This document shows positions 54,340 to 63,989 of a DNA stretch of 64,000 nt, piece after piece. The notes under the pieces are model-generated. The model was not told the DNA's origin. It ran no database searches and saw only the letters and a program-made list of their open reading frames with translations. How positions within the stretch are numbered: the stretch's first letter is position 1; each line of letters opens with the position of its first letter. Made by a program: the position numbers and the translations under genes. Source of the DNA: Natronosalvus hydrolyticus (GTDB lineage: Archaea; Halobacteriota; Halobacteria; Halobacteriales; Natrialbaceae); contig JAOPJZ010000002.1 of NCBI GenBank assembly GCA_025517525.1, forward strand, positions 488,769 through 552,768, in the 5' to 3' direction.

Positions 54340-54645
54340 TAGACATACTGGTGCTCACGCTCCATGCCCCGGTAGGCGAGGAGTCCGTCAATCCAAACTT
54401 CTGCAGCGGTTTGGGGAAATTGTCTATCTCTTCGATTTCCAGTTACAGCGGCCACACCAGTTTCGGAAACAGCCCTCGAGTGTCCGGGGACTTTCTGTAC
54501 CACAGTGTGGGCAGAATTGGGTTTCTCAGATGGTCTTGAAACACCGCTCCACCTTGGCGTTGAGCGACTCGGGCCGAAATGTATCCAGTTCCGCAAGTTC
54601 CGCGAGATTCTGGCCAAAAACAGGTCCTTGGTTAGGAATGTTCAT
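54340..54645 (-). pseudogene. Zinc-finger transposase N-terminal remnant
   Basis: From an ATG at 54645 the frame reads VFGQNLAELAELDTFRPESL, then (after an in-frame stop) ETQFCPHCGTESPRTLEG and FRNWCGRCNW, and breaks again. The two CxxC pairs resemble the N-terminal zinc ribbon of IS1595-like or related haloarchaeal transposases. It is a dead fragment. Nothing else is seen between 54307 and 54803. Confidence 0.5.
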
Positions 54646-54803
54646 CTCTGTCAGATACAAACCCCTTTAAGTTCCACCAGTCTACAGAAAACACGTTGTC
54701 GTTGACACTTAGGGGAAGTACTACACTACGGCCATTTCAAAGCTCCTTCCGGTTCAAAGAGGCTGTGACTCTCTTTCGGTTCACCCGGGTGCCGTTATGC
54801 CGC

Positions 54804-55877
54804 CTACTCATTAAAGTCAACTCCGAGCCCTGGTTCGTCGACGTCCTCGATCGTTCCGTCACTCACCGTCAGGTCGTACTCGAGGATTTCATCAGCCCAG
54901 TCGACGTCACGGCTCATGTGTTGAAGGATTTCGAAATTCTCGATCCCTGTACAAAGATGGACGGATGCTGCGGTACTGATTCCGGCATTCGGGTTATGCG
55001 GAGCGATCATCATATACCGTGATTTGGCCATCGCAGCAGCATGTTGAACCACTTGGAGACTACCATAATCACAGACGTCAGGCTGAATAATATCACAGGC
55101 TTGCTTCCTGATCAATTCCTCCATCGTTGCGTGGTTATAGATGTTCTCACCAGTTGCTACCGGAATATTGATCTGTTGAGTGACGGTCGCCATCACCTCT
55201 CTATCTTCAAGTTCGACTGGTTCCTCCTAAAACATGATATCGTACTCCTCAAGCCGTTCAGCCACCTGGATAGCATTTCGTCTCGTAAACCGAGCATGAC
55301 AGTCGAATGCGATCCCGTTATCCTTACCAACCGCCTCCCGGACTGCCTCGAGTAATGGGGCAATCTCATCCAGTTGATCGTCGGACATTGTGTATTCATA
55401 GTGCGCGAAGGGGTCACACTTGAGTGCCGGATACTCTTGCTCTTTCACGGCTTTCTTTACGTGACGGGCATAATTTTCTGGCGTCCGCTCACCGACGTGC
55501 CAGCCGTTTGCATAAACTGGGATTTCGTCACGAACTTTTCCTCCGAGTAGTTTCCAAACCGGCTCGCCGTGGTACTTCCCAGCAATATCCCACAGGGCGA
55601 TATCAATCGCTGCAGCGACTGCATTGATGAGCCGACCCGCACGCCACACATATGGGTACCAGGTGAATTTCCGGTTGATTTTCTTTCGGTTGAGTGGATC
55701 CTCACCGACGACGTAGTGCTTGTTGGCCTCGATAACCGTCTCGACAGCAGGGGTTAATCCTTCACCAGCTTTCGCCTCTCCGACTTCGTATATACCTTCG
55801 TCAGTTTCAACTTTGACAAAAAGTCAGTTGCGCCATTCTGCGTCGAAAAGGTACGGTTTTACCTCTGTGACTTCCAT
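54804..55877 (-). pseudogene. Mandelate racemase/muconate lactonizing enzyme family, two in-frame stops
   Basis: Reading one frame from the ATG at 55877 to 54804 (358 codons) gives an enolase-superfamily protein, with EAKAGEGLTPAVETVIEANK, INAVAAAIDIALWDIAGKYH, KCDPFAHYEY, AFDCHARFTRRNA, EEPVELED, VATGENIYN and IAPHNPNAG. The frame is broken by TGA at codon 18 (55824-55826) and TAG at codon 217 (55227-55229, before EEPVELED). At the first a Trp codon would fit; at the second an aromatic residue is expected. Family metal and catalytic residues otherwise remain. An intact relative is at 59669. It is probably a recent pseudogene, unless the stops are read through. Confidence 0.88.
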
Positions 55878-55998
55878 AATCGGTTTTGGAAAGGGCGAGG
55901 TGGATAGATACTAATTTATTCTATTTATATTATCAAATGTAATTTTGAATATAGTCAGGAACCTGGTCAACTGCCCCCGAATATCACAAGACCCTTCG

Positions 55999-56823
55999 TT
56001 AGTCTTGAACCACGTGGGCAGAAACCGAGCCAACAGCACCGACGTCAGCTTTAACTTTGTCCCCAGAACGGATCACGTGTGCTCCAGGAGTTCCAGTTGA
56101 AATGATATCGCCCGGTTCTAACGTCATCACATGAGAATGGTATGAGACGAGGTCGTGGGGGGGAGTCATCATGTTACTAACAGTGTTTTCAGCATTAACC
56201 CTGCCGTTGACCGTAGTTTTGACACGTACGTTCTCGAGCGAACCGACTTCGTCCGTCGTCGTTATCCAGGATCCGAACACGATAAACGAATCGAAGCTCT
56301 TTGACCGTGTCAGATACCGTGGATTCTTCTCGAGAATATCCTCCGCAGTCATATCGATGATCGGTAGATACCCCGCGATTACCTGGTCAGCTTCGTCCTT
56401 CGAGATTCCCTTACAAGATCGCCCGATGACGACGCCGAGTTCGGCCTCTGCTGTAACGCGGCTGGTGAGGTCCTCAGGGGGGAGCCTGATCGGCCCTCCA
56501 GGACCAACTACCGCCGTCGCTGGTTTCATAAAACTGGCTGGCTCTGTCGGCCTCGTCTCGTCCAAATCAGAAGCGTGTTCTGCGTAATTGAGGCCGATCC
56601 CCCACAGTTTTCCGATTTCAGTGAGTGGAGACCCAAACGAGAGGTTATCCGGTGAGGTCCGTTCACCGCTCGCCGATTCGGGGATCGCAAGGTCGTTATT
56701 TGCAGCCGTACGGAGAGCGTCGTCAACGGTCTCCAGCTCTGGATACGCGGCGCTAAGCGGCATAAAGCCTTCTTCATCACCGATCATCGACACCCCGTTT
56801 ACGGTTTGTGCCAATCGGGTCAT
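55999..56823 (-). CDS. FAH-family hydrolase
   Basis: The 274-residue protein has an FAH N-terminal extension (about 1-75), then GIGLNYAEHASDLDETR, the metal-binding TAEAELGVVIGRSCKG, YLPIIDMTAEDILEK, SFDSFIVFGSWITT and DIISTGTPGAHVIRSGD. In oxidative sugar pathways such proteins are 2,4-diketo-3-deoxy acid hydrolases or 2-keto-3-deoxy-type dehydratases. With the neighbouring SDR and dehydratase it is a strong candidate for the hydrolase step. Length and motifs are complete. Confidence 0.92.
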   Translation of the reverse strand: MTRLAQTVNGVSMIGDEEGFMPLSAAYPELETVDDALRTAANNDLAIPESASGERTSPDNLSFGSPLTEIGKLWGIGLNYAEHASDLDETRPTEPASFMKPATAVVGPGGPIRLPPEDLTSRVTAEAELGVVIGRSCKGISKDEADQVIAGYLPIIDMTAEDILEKNPRYLTRSKSFDSFIVFGSWITTTDEVGSLENVRVKTTVNGRVNAENTVSNMMTPPHDLVSYHSHVMTLEPGDIISTGTPGAHVIRSGDKVKADVGAVGSVSAHVVQD

Positions 56824-56906
56824 ATTTCCTCCTGTTTTGATTCGCCGGTGATCAACTCGGTGTGGTATATCATGGTAAAGTATGCGTGTCGCTCGTGTTT
56901 TTCGTG

Positions 56907-57698
56907 TTAGAGATTCGATTTCCCCGCACCACCATCGATTGGCACTGCGACTCCGTTCAAATAACTCGAGCGTGGCGACGAGAGGAACGCAACGACATCA
57001 CCGAGTTCCATCGGTTCGCCAATTCGTCCGAGTGGGATCCCAGACCCCCTCGCATCCAGACCCTCCTCGTAAGAGTCGAATTCACCGCGATCGACGGCCT
57101 GTTGAACGAGTTCCTGGATACGTGACGTCTCGTGTGGTCCGGGAAGAACGGCATTTGATCGCACCTCCGGGGCGAGTTCCTTCGATAACGTCTTTTCTAG
57201 GCCGATAACGCTCATTCGAACCGAGTTTGAGAGCACTAGCGAGTCGATCGCTTCCTTGACGCTCCGCGACGTGATGTTGACGATCGTACCGCCATCGCCT
57301 GCTCGAAGATGTTCTTCTGAGGCTCGAACCAGACGCACGACGCTCATAACCAGTAGATCAAATGCATGGTACCAGTCTTCGTCGTCCGTTTCGAGAAACG
57401 GACCGCTCGGCGGGCCGCCTGCACTCAGAACAAGGTGGTCGAGTCCACCAAATTCACTCACGGTCCTCTCGACCAGATCTTCGAGGTCGCTCGCGACCGT
57501 CAGATCCGCTCGGTGACCGACGACATCTCCCTTTGCGACCGCTTCGACTTCGTCTACCGCTTCCGCGAGTCGATCCTCGTCACGGCCATTGATCACGACG
57601 TTAGCTCCTTCTCGAGCTAGTGCCTTCGCTGATGCCAGACCCAGTCCGCTACTTGATGCTGTGATAAGCGCCGCGTTGCCTTCGATTTCCAAATCCAT
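56907..57698 (-). CDS. SDR-fold protein lacking the usual catalytic Tyr-x-x-x-Lys
   Basis: The 263-residue SDR has the N-terminal [19 protein letters not shown] cofactor loop and [13 protein letters not shown], but where YxxxK should be, the sequence reads [19 protein letters not shown] group of SDR relatives keeps this S-N-x-x-R pattern and its activity is uncertain. It could be a dehydrogenase with another mechanism or a regulator. It is on the minus strand just upstream of the FAH gene (83 bases), so the two may share a transcript. Confidence 0.85.
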   Translation of the reverse strand: MDLEIEGNAALITASSSGLGLASAKALAREGANVVINGRDEDRLAEAVDEVEAVAKGDVVGHRADLTVASDLEDLVERTVSEFGGLDHLVLSAGGPPSGPFLETDDEDWYHAFDLLVMSVVRLVRASEEHLRAGDGGTIVNITSRSVKEAIDSLVLSNSVRMSVIGLEKTLSKELAPEVRSNAVLPGPHETSRIQELVQQAVDRGEFDSYEEGLDARGSGIPLGRIGEPMELGDVVAFLSSPRSSYLNGVAVPIDGGAGKSNL

Positions 57699-57810
57699 TG
57701 TTGATTATATCTTCTCCAAATCGTATCTACTGCTACTGTGCTGTTACATAACTAACAGCCCGGTTATTAGGTGTTCCTATCGAGACACGGTGTCGTCGAA
57801 AGGGGCGTTT

Positions 57811-59484
57811 TCACTCCGGCGGCTGGTGAATTCGCCCGTCAGTGTCCCACTCGTAACCCGCTTCTGCCAGTTTCTCCCTCGCAACGGAGACATTTGAATC
57901 GTACTGGGGAACGTCGTTCCAGTACCAGGTGTCGAATCCGGACGACATCGGATTGTGAATCTCCTGTGCAGTTCCACCGTAGATTGCGTCGACGATGTCC
58001 TCTTGCGGGATTGCATGCGCGAGCGCATTTCGCGTTTCCGCGTCGTCAAACGGGGTGTTCCGATGGTTGAACCCGATGTGGTGAATCGAGGTCATGAGGT
58101 TCCGCGACAGGTTCGTGTCATCCCTTTGCTCGAACCGGCTAATGTCGTCGAACGGGAGTTCCCACGACAACATATCGAGCGCACCATCTTCGTATGCTCG
58201 AATTCCAGCTCGCATGTCGGCAATGACTGCCCTGGTCACCCGGTCGACGTTCGGCGGGTTAAAGTGATCTTCAAATGCGGACAGTTGAAGCTCTTCGCCG
58301 AGATCGGTCGATACAACCTGGAACGGTCCACTTCCGATTGCATCCGGATTATCCCAGTCGATCGCTGATTCGGCGTCAACGTCCTCGGGAACGTTTTCCC
58401 AGATGTGCTCTGGAAGAATCAGTATTCGCGCCAGTGCGTTCTCGAAGAACGGAGCCGACGGCTGCTCGAGATGGAATACTAGTTCAGTATCGGATTCAAC
58501 ATCGATACTGTCGAGGACTTCCAACCGACTCGCCATTTCGGGCGATTCTTCTTCGGCGTATTCATAGGAGAATTTGACATCGTCAACGGTTACCGGCTCG
58601 CCATCGTGGAACGTCATCCCCTCCCGAAGCGTAATTTCGATCGTCGTGTCATCGACCGCTTCAACCGACTCGGCAGCCCACGGCTCAACTTCGATATCCG
58701 GCGTGACACGCATTAGGCGGTCGTAAATCAACCGAATCATTTCACGGTCACCCCTGTTGACGAGCATCAGCGGGTTGAGCGTCGTCAGGTCTTCGGCCAT
58801 CGACGTCCGAAGGTGAGCATCGTCGCCAGTTGGCTCCATGTTGAGGAAATTCCAGAAACAACCGATCCCATCCTCCAGCATCACAGTGGGATTCTGGAAT
58901 TTATCGCTGTTGAACGGCATCGCCCGCTCCTGAATAAGGAGCGGAACGATAGGCATGTCCTCGCGAAGAATTTCCTGCAGGTCGTGGATGATTTCTGTTC
59001 GGGCGTCGGGATCCATCTCACCGCGTTGTTGAGCAAGTAGATCGTCGACTTCGGAGTTCTCGTACCCGTACATGTTCGAACCTCCGTCTCCGATGTTGCT
59101 GGAGTGGAAGAACCGCCGGAAAATGGCTTCGGCCGGTTCGTACCCGTCTCCGGCTCTTCGAACCATCATATCCCACGGGAAGGGGTCTTCCTGTCGAGAT
59201 TCGACATACTGATTAATCGGTTTGGGATCGTACTCCACCTCGAATCCGAGCTCTTCGAGGTTATCCTGAATCATCTGACCATACTCGTATCGAGCAGGTG
59301 CGTCACCTTGAGCAAGACTCAGGAGCGTAATCTCCTCGACCGGGTCACCGTCAGGGTCTTCGACGACCGCATCGTCAGCACCGTTTCCATCGCCATCATC
59401 ATCGCCCATACATCCGGCCAATCCTATTCCAATACTCGTTGCACCAATGGCTGTTAAGGCTTGACGCCTACTTTTATCGACCAT
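57811..59484 (-). CDS. Substrate-binding lipoprotein, Opp/Dpp type (ABC system 2)
   Basis: The 557-residue family-5 binding protein begins MVDKSRRQALTAIGATSIGI with a Tat-like RR pair (R6-R7) and a lipobox Cys at C25, followed by an acidic spacer. It has TLREGMTFHDGEPVTVDDV and SYEYAEEESPEMA, typical of the family. It is about 4.8 kb from the second permease operon but has the same orientation, and is the only nearby binding protein. It is divergent from the MR/MLE gene at 59669, sharing a 184-base promoter region. Ligand unknown; a sugar acid is plausible. Confidence 0.9.
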   Translation of the reverse strand: MVDKSRRQALTAIGATSIGIGLAGCMGDDDGDGNGADDAVVEDPDGDPVEEITLLSLAQGDAPARYEYGQMIQDNLEELGFEVEYDPKPINQYVESRQEDPFPWDMMVRRAGDGYEPAEAIFRRFFHSSNIGDGGSNMYGYENSEVDDLLAQQRGEMDPDARTEIIHDLQEILREDMPIVPLLIQERAMPFNSDKFQNPTVMLEDGIGCFWNFLNMEPTGDDAHLRTSMAEDLTTLNPLMLVNRGDREMIRLIYDRLMRVTPDIEVEPWAAESVEAVDDTTIEITLREGMTFHDGEPVTVDDVKFSYEYAEEESPEMASRLEVLDSIDVESDTELVFHLEQPSAPFFENALARILILPEHIWENVPEDVDAESAIDWDNPDAIGSGPFQVVSTDLGEELQLSAFEDHFNPPNVDRVTRAVIADMRAGIRAYEDGALDMLSWELPFDDISRFEQRDDTNLSRNLMTSIHHIGFNHRNTPFDDAETRNALAHAIPQEDIVDAIYGGTAQEIHNPMSSGFDTWYWNDVPQYDSNVSVAREKLAEAGYEWDTDGRIHQPPE

Positions 59485-59668
59485 TACGTACTCCACGATG
59501 TGCTAACATCATAAATATCTATGCTATTCATTCACACGTTTGAGGGCGACAATAAATGTTTGATAATACCATGCACATATTTGTCAGTTTAGATGACAAT
59601 AGTATGGGCAAATATTGAGTACACAAAAGATTAAATAGACCCATCAGGAATTGTCTTACTGGAACTGC

Positions 59669-60892
59669 ATGAAAGACTATTCAAACCATGCGCCTACTCG
59701 TGCAGATGCTCGTGACGTCAAAATCACGGATGTCGAAACGTGTGTCGTGAAGGGTAATTTCGAATGGAATCTCGTTCGCGTCCACACGGATGCGGGCGTA
59801 ACAGGTATTGGCGAATCGTATCGAGGCGGAAAGGTAACGGACATCATGGAATACATGAAGCGGTTTCTCATCGGCGAGAATCCGCTCGATGTCGAACGGT
59901 TGTTCCGCCGTATGGTTCAGGAAACCTCAGGTCACGGTGGAACGACCGGAAAATCTGTGACTGCCGCATCGGGAATTGAAATTGCACTGTGGGACGTTGC
60001 AGGAAAACTCCTCGACGTACCCGTGTATCAACTGCTGGGAGGGAAGTATCGCGACGAGGTTCGAATCTACGCCGATTGCCACGCCGGCGATGCGCTCGTC
60101 GTAGACGACGGGTATCACGAACAAGGCAGTAGAGAAGCCTATTCACCCGAAGCGTACGCTGCCGAGGCGGAACGGGTCAAGAACATGGGATTTACTGCGC
60201 TGAAGTTCGACCTCGATATCGACTCTTATGACAACGTACCCGATCCCTACAATGGACGAATCAGCAACGAAGCCCTCGAACACAAGCGACAGGTCGTCGA
60301 AGCCGTTCGGGAGGCTATCGGTTACGAAATCGATCTGGCGTTCGATATCCACTGGGATTACTCGTTGGACAGTGCAAAACGAGTGGCCCGCGCCCTTGAA
60401 CCATACGACCTGATGTGGCTCGAGGACGTCATTCCGCCTGAAAATCTCGATGCACAGCGAGAGGTCGCCCGGTCGACGAGCACGCCGCTCGCAGCCGGGG
60501 AAAACCGGTTTAGAGTCCACGAATTTAAAGAATTACTCTACGATTTCGGCGTGGATATCATCACCCCAGACCCGACCACCTGCGGGGGGCTTGCCGAATC
60601 GAAGGCCATTGCAAACCGAGCCGAAGAGAACTACATCGTGTTCTCACCGCACAACGTGTGTGGGCCAATCGGGACAATGGCATGTGTCCATCTAGGTGCG
60701 TGCATCGCAAACTTCGGCGTACTCGAATATCATGCGCTCGATGTCGATTGGTGGGACGATCTCGTCGTTCGAGATGCCCCCCTCATTCAAGACGGATACA
60801 TCGAGGTGCCAGAAAAGCCGGGTCTTGGCGTCGAACTCGACGAAGAAGTCGCGAAAGAACACCTTCACGATCCCGGAACGATGTTTGGCTGA
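59669..60892 (+). CDS. Mandelate racemase/muconate lactonizing enzyme family, intact dehydratase
   Basis: The 407-residue enolase-superfamily protein has the N-terminal capping domain, then IEIALWDVAGKLLDVPVYQLL, a KxD site in TALKFDLDIDSY, metal ligands in FDIHWDYS, WLEDVIPPEN and AAGENRFRV, and the catalytic His in FSPHNVCGPIGTMACVH. The pattern resembles D-galactonate/gluconate-type acid-sugar dehydratases (aldonate to 2-keto-3-deoxy acid). Start ATG at 59669; a TTG at 59651 would add six residues. It is divergent from the ABC binding protein. It is probably the active paralog of the broken gene at 54804. Confidence 0.9.
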   Translation: MKDYSNHAPTRADARDVKITDVETCVVKGNFEWNLVRVHTDAGVTGIGESYRGGKVTDIMEYMKRFLIGENPLDVERLFRRMVQETSGHGGTTGKSVTAASGIEIALWDVAGKLLDVPVYQLLGGKYRDEVRIYADCHAGDALVVDDGYHEQGSREAYSPEAYAAEAERVKNMGFTALKFDLDIDSYDNVPDPYNGRISNEALEHKRQVVEAVREAIGYEIDLAFDIHWDYSLDSAKRVARALEPYDLMWLEDVIPPENLDAQREVARSTSTPLAAGENRFRVHEFKELLYDFGVDIITPDPTTCGGLAESKAIANRAEENYIVFSPHNVCGPIGTMACVHLGACIANFGVLEYHALDVDWWDDLVVRDAPLIQDGYIEVPEKPGLGVELDEEVAKEHLHDPGTMFG

Positions 60893-60925
60893 GGGCCACT
60901 CGACTGTATTTCCCACGCCAATGAC

Positions 60926-61672
60926 TTACTGTGCCGTGCTGCCACCATCGACAGCGATTATCTCGCCGGTGATGTAGCTGGCTTCATCCGACGCTAGAAA
61001 TACCGCCGCCCCCGCCATATCGTCGGGAGTCCCAAGCCGACCGAGCGGGATCCCGCTTTTACGAATTTCCTCCCATTCAGGGTCAGTTTGTCGAACTTCT
61101 TCGTTCATCGATGTTTTCGTTGTACCAGGGGAAATCGCGTTAACCCTGACGTTGTCATCACTGTAATCGATAGCAAGTTGCTTCGTTAGCGTATTCGTCG
61201 CTCCTTTCGTCGCACAGTAAGCCGGTAGATCCGGAACGCCTTTTTCAGCGGCTTCAGACGAAATCGTAATGAGGGTACCATCGGTCTCGGCCAGTTCAGG
61301 AATCCCGGCTCTCGCCAACCGCAACATCCCGAGTACGTTTACGTCGACGACGTACTCGAAATCCTCATCGGAGGCGTCGGTAACCTTCCCACGCGTGAGA
61401 ACACCAACAGTGTTGACGATGACGTCGAGGCCACCGAATTCCTCGACTGCTTGTTCGACGGTTCGGTTCACCGCCTCCGTTTCACGCAGATCGCACTGGA
61501 GCGCGATACTGTCACCCGCAATGTTGTTAGAGAGATCCTCCAACACGTCGATGGATCGTGCTGCCATCGCTACATCGGCGCCCTCGTTGGCGAACGTTCG
61601 GGCGATCGCTTTACCAATACCGCGACTTGCTCCAACCACTAACGCTCGTTTTCCGGCTAGTCGTTCAGACAT
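60926..61672 (-). CDS. SDR-family oxidoreductase
   Basis: The 248-residue SDR has VGASRGIGKAIARTFA, VNTVGVLTRG, YCATKGATN (catalytic Tyr and Lys) and the C-terminal ASYITGEIIAVDGGSTAQ. It is very like glucose-1-dehydrogenase and 2-keto-3-deoxy-L-fuconate-type dehydrogenases. It converges on the dehydratase gene. A role as the sugar or keto-deoxy-acid dehydrogenase is plausible. The start at 61672 is followed by a normal family length. Confidence 0.9.
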   Translation of the reverse strand: MSERLAGKRALVVGASRGIGKAIARTFANEGADVAMAARSIDVLEDLSNNIAGDSIALQCDLRETEAVNRTVEQAVEEFGGLDVIVNTVGVLTRGKVTDASDEDFEYVVDVNVLGMLRLARAGIPELAETDGTLITISSEAAEKGVPDLPAYCATKGATNTLTKQLAIDYSDDNVRVNAISPGTTKTSMNEEVRQTDPEWEEIRKSGIPLGRLGTPDDMAGAAVFLASDEASYITGEIIAVDGGSTAQ

Positions 61673-61827
61673 GATTCAGCACTACCTCTCTTCGGCAGGT
61701 AAATAATACTATTCCCCCACACGGAACATTTGCAACTGACTATAGCAAACGGTGGTATTTAGTAATAGTAAACCGAGATCCTGGCTGCAACCGGGATTTG
61801 ACCTATCAGGATTTTATCTTCGAATAC

Positions 61828-61844
61828 GATATTAAAATAATATC
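61828..61844 (+). promoter_or_regulatory. Palindrome before the IclR gene
   Basis: gatatta-aaa-taatatc, a perfect 7-base inverted repeat in AT-rich DNA, 55 bases before the iclR-type start at 61899. It could be an autoregulatory IclR site or overlap the promoter. Confidence 0.5.
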
Positions 61845-61898
61845 TTCGGTTTAGAATAGCTAAAAAAGCTTTTGTGGAAGCAGTGTATGGGGACGTGT

Positions 61899-62660
61899 AT
61901 GGAAACAGCCAAAAACCCGGTTCGATCGGTCGAAACGACCATCGAGATACTCGACGCTCTCAAACGCCTTGACGGGGCAGATCTATCGGTGCTTGCCGAT
62001 CACCTAGATCTGACGAAGGGAACAGTACACAATCACCTGTGTACGCTTATCGAACATGGATTCGTCGTCCGTAATGATGACCATTTTGACCTCGGAATTC
62101 GGTTTTTCGAGTTTGGAGAACACATCGTCAACAAAAAAAAGGTGTACAAGACCGCGGTACCGGAAGTCGACAATTTGAGCGACGAAACGGGGGAGTTAGC
62201 GAGTTTATTGATCGAAGAGCACGGACAAGGAATCTATCTTCACCGGGCCGAGGGCAAGCAAGCGCTGACGTTGGATACGAGACGAGGTGCTAGAGTTCAT
62301 TTACACCAAACAGCCCTCGGTAAGGCTATTCTCGCCAATCTTCCAAAGGAACGAGTTGATGAGATTATTGATTATTATCAACTCCCCAAAGCAACCGAGA
62401 ACACCCTGACCTCTCGAGACCAGTTGTTTAGTGAACTCGAGGACATCCGCGAGCAAGGCTACGCCTTTGATCGGGAAGAGCGATCCAAGGGTATTCGTTG
62501 TATTGCAGCGCCGGTAATCACAAATGATGGGACAGTTCACGGTGCCGTGAGTGTAGCCGGTCCCACGAGTCGAATGAAAGGAGATTACTATGAAAAAACG
62601 TTGCCAGAACTCGTAGTGAACGCAGCAAATGTGATTAGTATCAATACGACTTATTCATAG
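61899..62660 (+). CDS. IclR-family transcriptional regulator
   Basis: The 253-residue protein has an N-terminal winged helix (SVETTIEILDALKRLDGADL, KGTVHNHLCTLIEHGF) and a C-terminal effector domain (KAILANLPKERVDEIIDYY and RCIAAPVITNDGTVHGAVSV). IclR regulators in archaea control sugar and sugar-acid use. It ends the catabolic island and is the only dedicated regulator seen there. The ATG at 61899 (METAKNPVRS) is preferred to 61872 because a palindrome and likely promoter sit just before it. Effector unknown. Confidence 0.92.
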   Translation: METAKNPVRSVETTIEILDALKRLDGADLSVLADHLDLTKGTVHNHLCTLIEHGFVVRNDDHFDLGIRFFEFGEHIVNKKKVYKTAVPEVDNLSDETGELASLLIEEHGQGIYLHRAEGKQALTLDTRRGARVHLHQTALGKAILANLPKERVDEIIDYYQLPKATENTLTSRDQLFSELEDIREQGYAFDREERSKGIRCIAAPVITNDGTVHGAVSVAGPTSRMKGDYYEKTLPELVVNAANVISINTTYS

Positions 62661-62704
62661 TTTCTGCCCATTACTTTTTAGCGATTCTAAATGACACCCG
62701 TTCA

Positions 62705-62747
62705 CCCCTTGATAAGGGGATATAGTATACCACGATGATGGTGGTAT
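62705..62747 (+). terminator. Two tandem hairpins after the IclR gene
   Basis: Hairpin one is cccctt-gat-aagggg (62705-62719), and hairpin two is ataccac-gatgatg-gtggtat (62727-62747). They follow the stop codon by about 45 bases. A T-run typical of archaeal termination is not evident, so they may act in termination or mRNA stability, or be decayed repeat arms. Confidence 0.35.
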
Positions 62748-63011
62748 GACTCTCTCATGTCTGTAATGGCAGTGAAACTACTACCGCCCCACCATACCAT
62801 TACAAACATACTTTTGTAACGTGAGCGAAGGAGACATGCCTAGTCTAAACAGCGTTACGATAGAGTGCAGTGACCAGGTAGTAGATAGTTTGGATCCGAT
62901 GTAGAACTTGGAGGACAGTTTCGCCTCCTTCTTCAATAAGGATGGCGACTGAGTCTCGGTGAGTGACGAATCCATCCGATAACGCACTTAATACCGTATT
63001 CTACACTTCGA

Positions 63012-63330
63012 TTGGTGGATTTTGTGGAGCACGAGCAGACACCACACGCGTTGATACAGCTCAGTATCCTCCTCTGTCGTCTTTATATAATTCTTACATA
63101 CTGTTATTGTGATGATGAATTTCGATATCGGCCGTGTTCGTACGACCTCCATAACCGTGTGAGGAGATCTACAGGCCGAGGACGGCGAATCACCGGATCA
63201 CATCGCAATCGAAGGACCGTGATCAAATTGACCGACGAACGATACTGACTGTTCACCGCCGTCGATCCAGAATTAAACGTAATCCTTGAAATGGTTATTC
63301 AACGAAACTCTCGACCTTGAGTGACCGTAT
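63012..63330 (+). pseudogene. Decayed IS6-type transposase, second copy
   Basis: Fragments in shifting frames match an IS6 transposase: VDFVEHEQTPHALIQLSI near 63013, DLQAEDGESPDHIAIEG near 63170, then VIKLTDERY, stop, LFTAVDPELNVILEM near 63270. Frameshifts and stops remove function. The region 62748-63011 has no other gene. Confidence 0.7.
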
Positions 63331-63499
63331 ATCGGCACCGTTCTCTGTTATGTTACAAACTTAGGTCTGTAAGGTATTTAATAGACTGTCAACCCGACTC
63401 CAGCTGGAGGCCGAATTCAAGAAGCGACGGCTATTGCCCCTACCCATCGAATCTCCCACCCAGCAGGTTTATTCTGGTTCCTCAGTGTGATATAATAGT

Positions 63500-63680
63500 T
63501 TGAAAGACTGTTTCGGTGTTTCTCGCTGAAGATTCGTACGGCAGTCACCCACCGGTACTGTCGATAGAATGCTTCAATCATGCCCTCGTCCGTGAACAAG
63601 CGGACGAGTACACGAGAGACGCCGAACGACGTTCTCGATTATTTGAAAACGCAGTCCGTCTCCCGGAATGGTGATTCCTA
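63500..63680 (+). pseudogene. Unrecognised coding remnant
   Basis: A plus-strand frame contains YGSHPPVLSIECFNHALVRE and YTRDAERRSRLFENAVRLPEW before a stop near 63672. The acidic composition suggests former coding, but there is no start and no recognised family. It ends 30 bases before a MITE-like repeat. Confidence 0.3.
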
Positions 63681-63705
63681 AACACACTGTTTATATATGT
63701 GAACA

Positions 63706-63788
63706 TATAATAACCATTGAAAGTCATTGTACACTTTATCGTAAGATGATATCAAATAGATGTTTAAATCGCTTCCATGGCTATTATA
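63706..63788 (-). repeat. MITE-like repeat, copy 6 of 6
   Basis: An 83-bp element, tataataaccattgaaag to cgcttccatggctattata, in the orientation of copy 1. It is the most diverged copy, but keeps the inner block cattgtacactttatcg and TA on both sides. Confidence 0.8.
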
Positions 63789-63809
63789 CCACTCCAAAAT
63801 TGATTCCTC

Positions 63810-63989
63810 GGCTACCAATTTACGGGAAAAGCCCACGCAGACGCCCGCCCGTGGCTCTCGATGCTCTTTCGGGACGCACCCGTCGTCGAACCAACCGTGC
63901 TCGTCGGGCGCAACGAGGTGGCTGATCGGATGCGGTTAAATTCGATCGGCTCTGGTGAATCACTAGGCGGCGTCGGTTTAGTCCGTTAG
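63810..63989 (+). pseudogene. Unrecognised coding remnant at the window end
   Basis: The frame includes PWLSMLFRDAPVVEPTVLVG and RNEVADRMRLNSIGSGESLG and stops at 63987. It looks like a decayed C-terminus of a gene cut by the repeat at 63706. No family was recognised. Confidence 0.25.
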
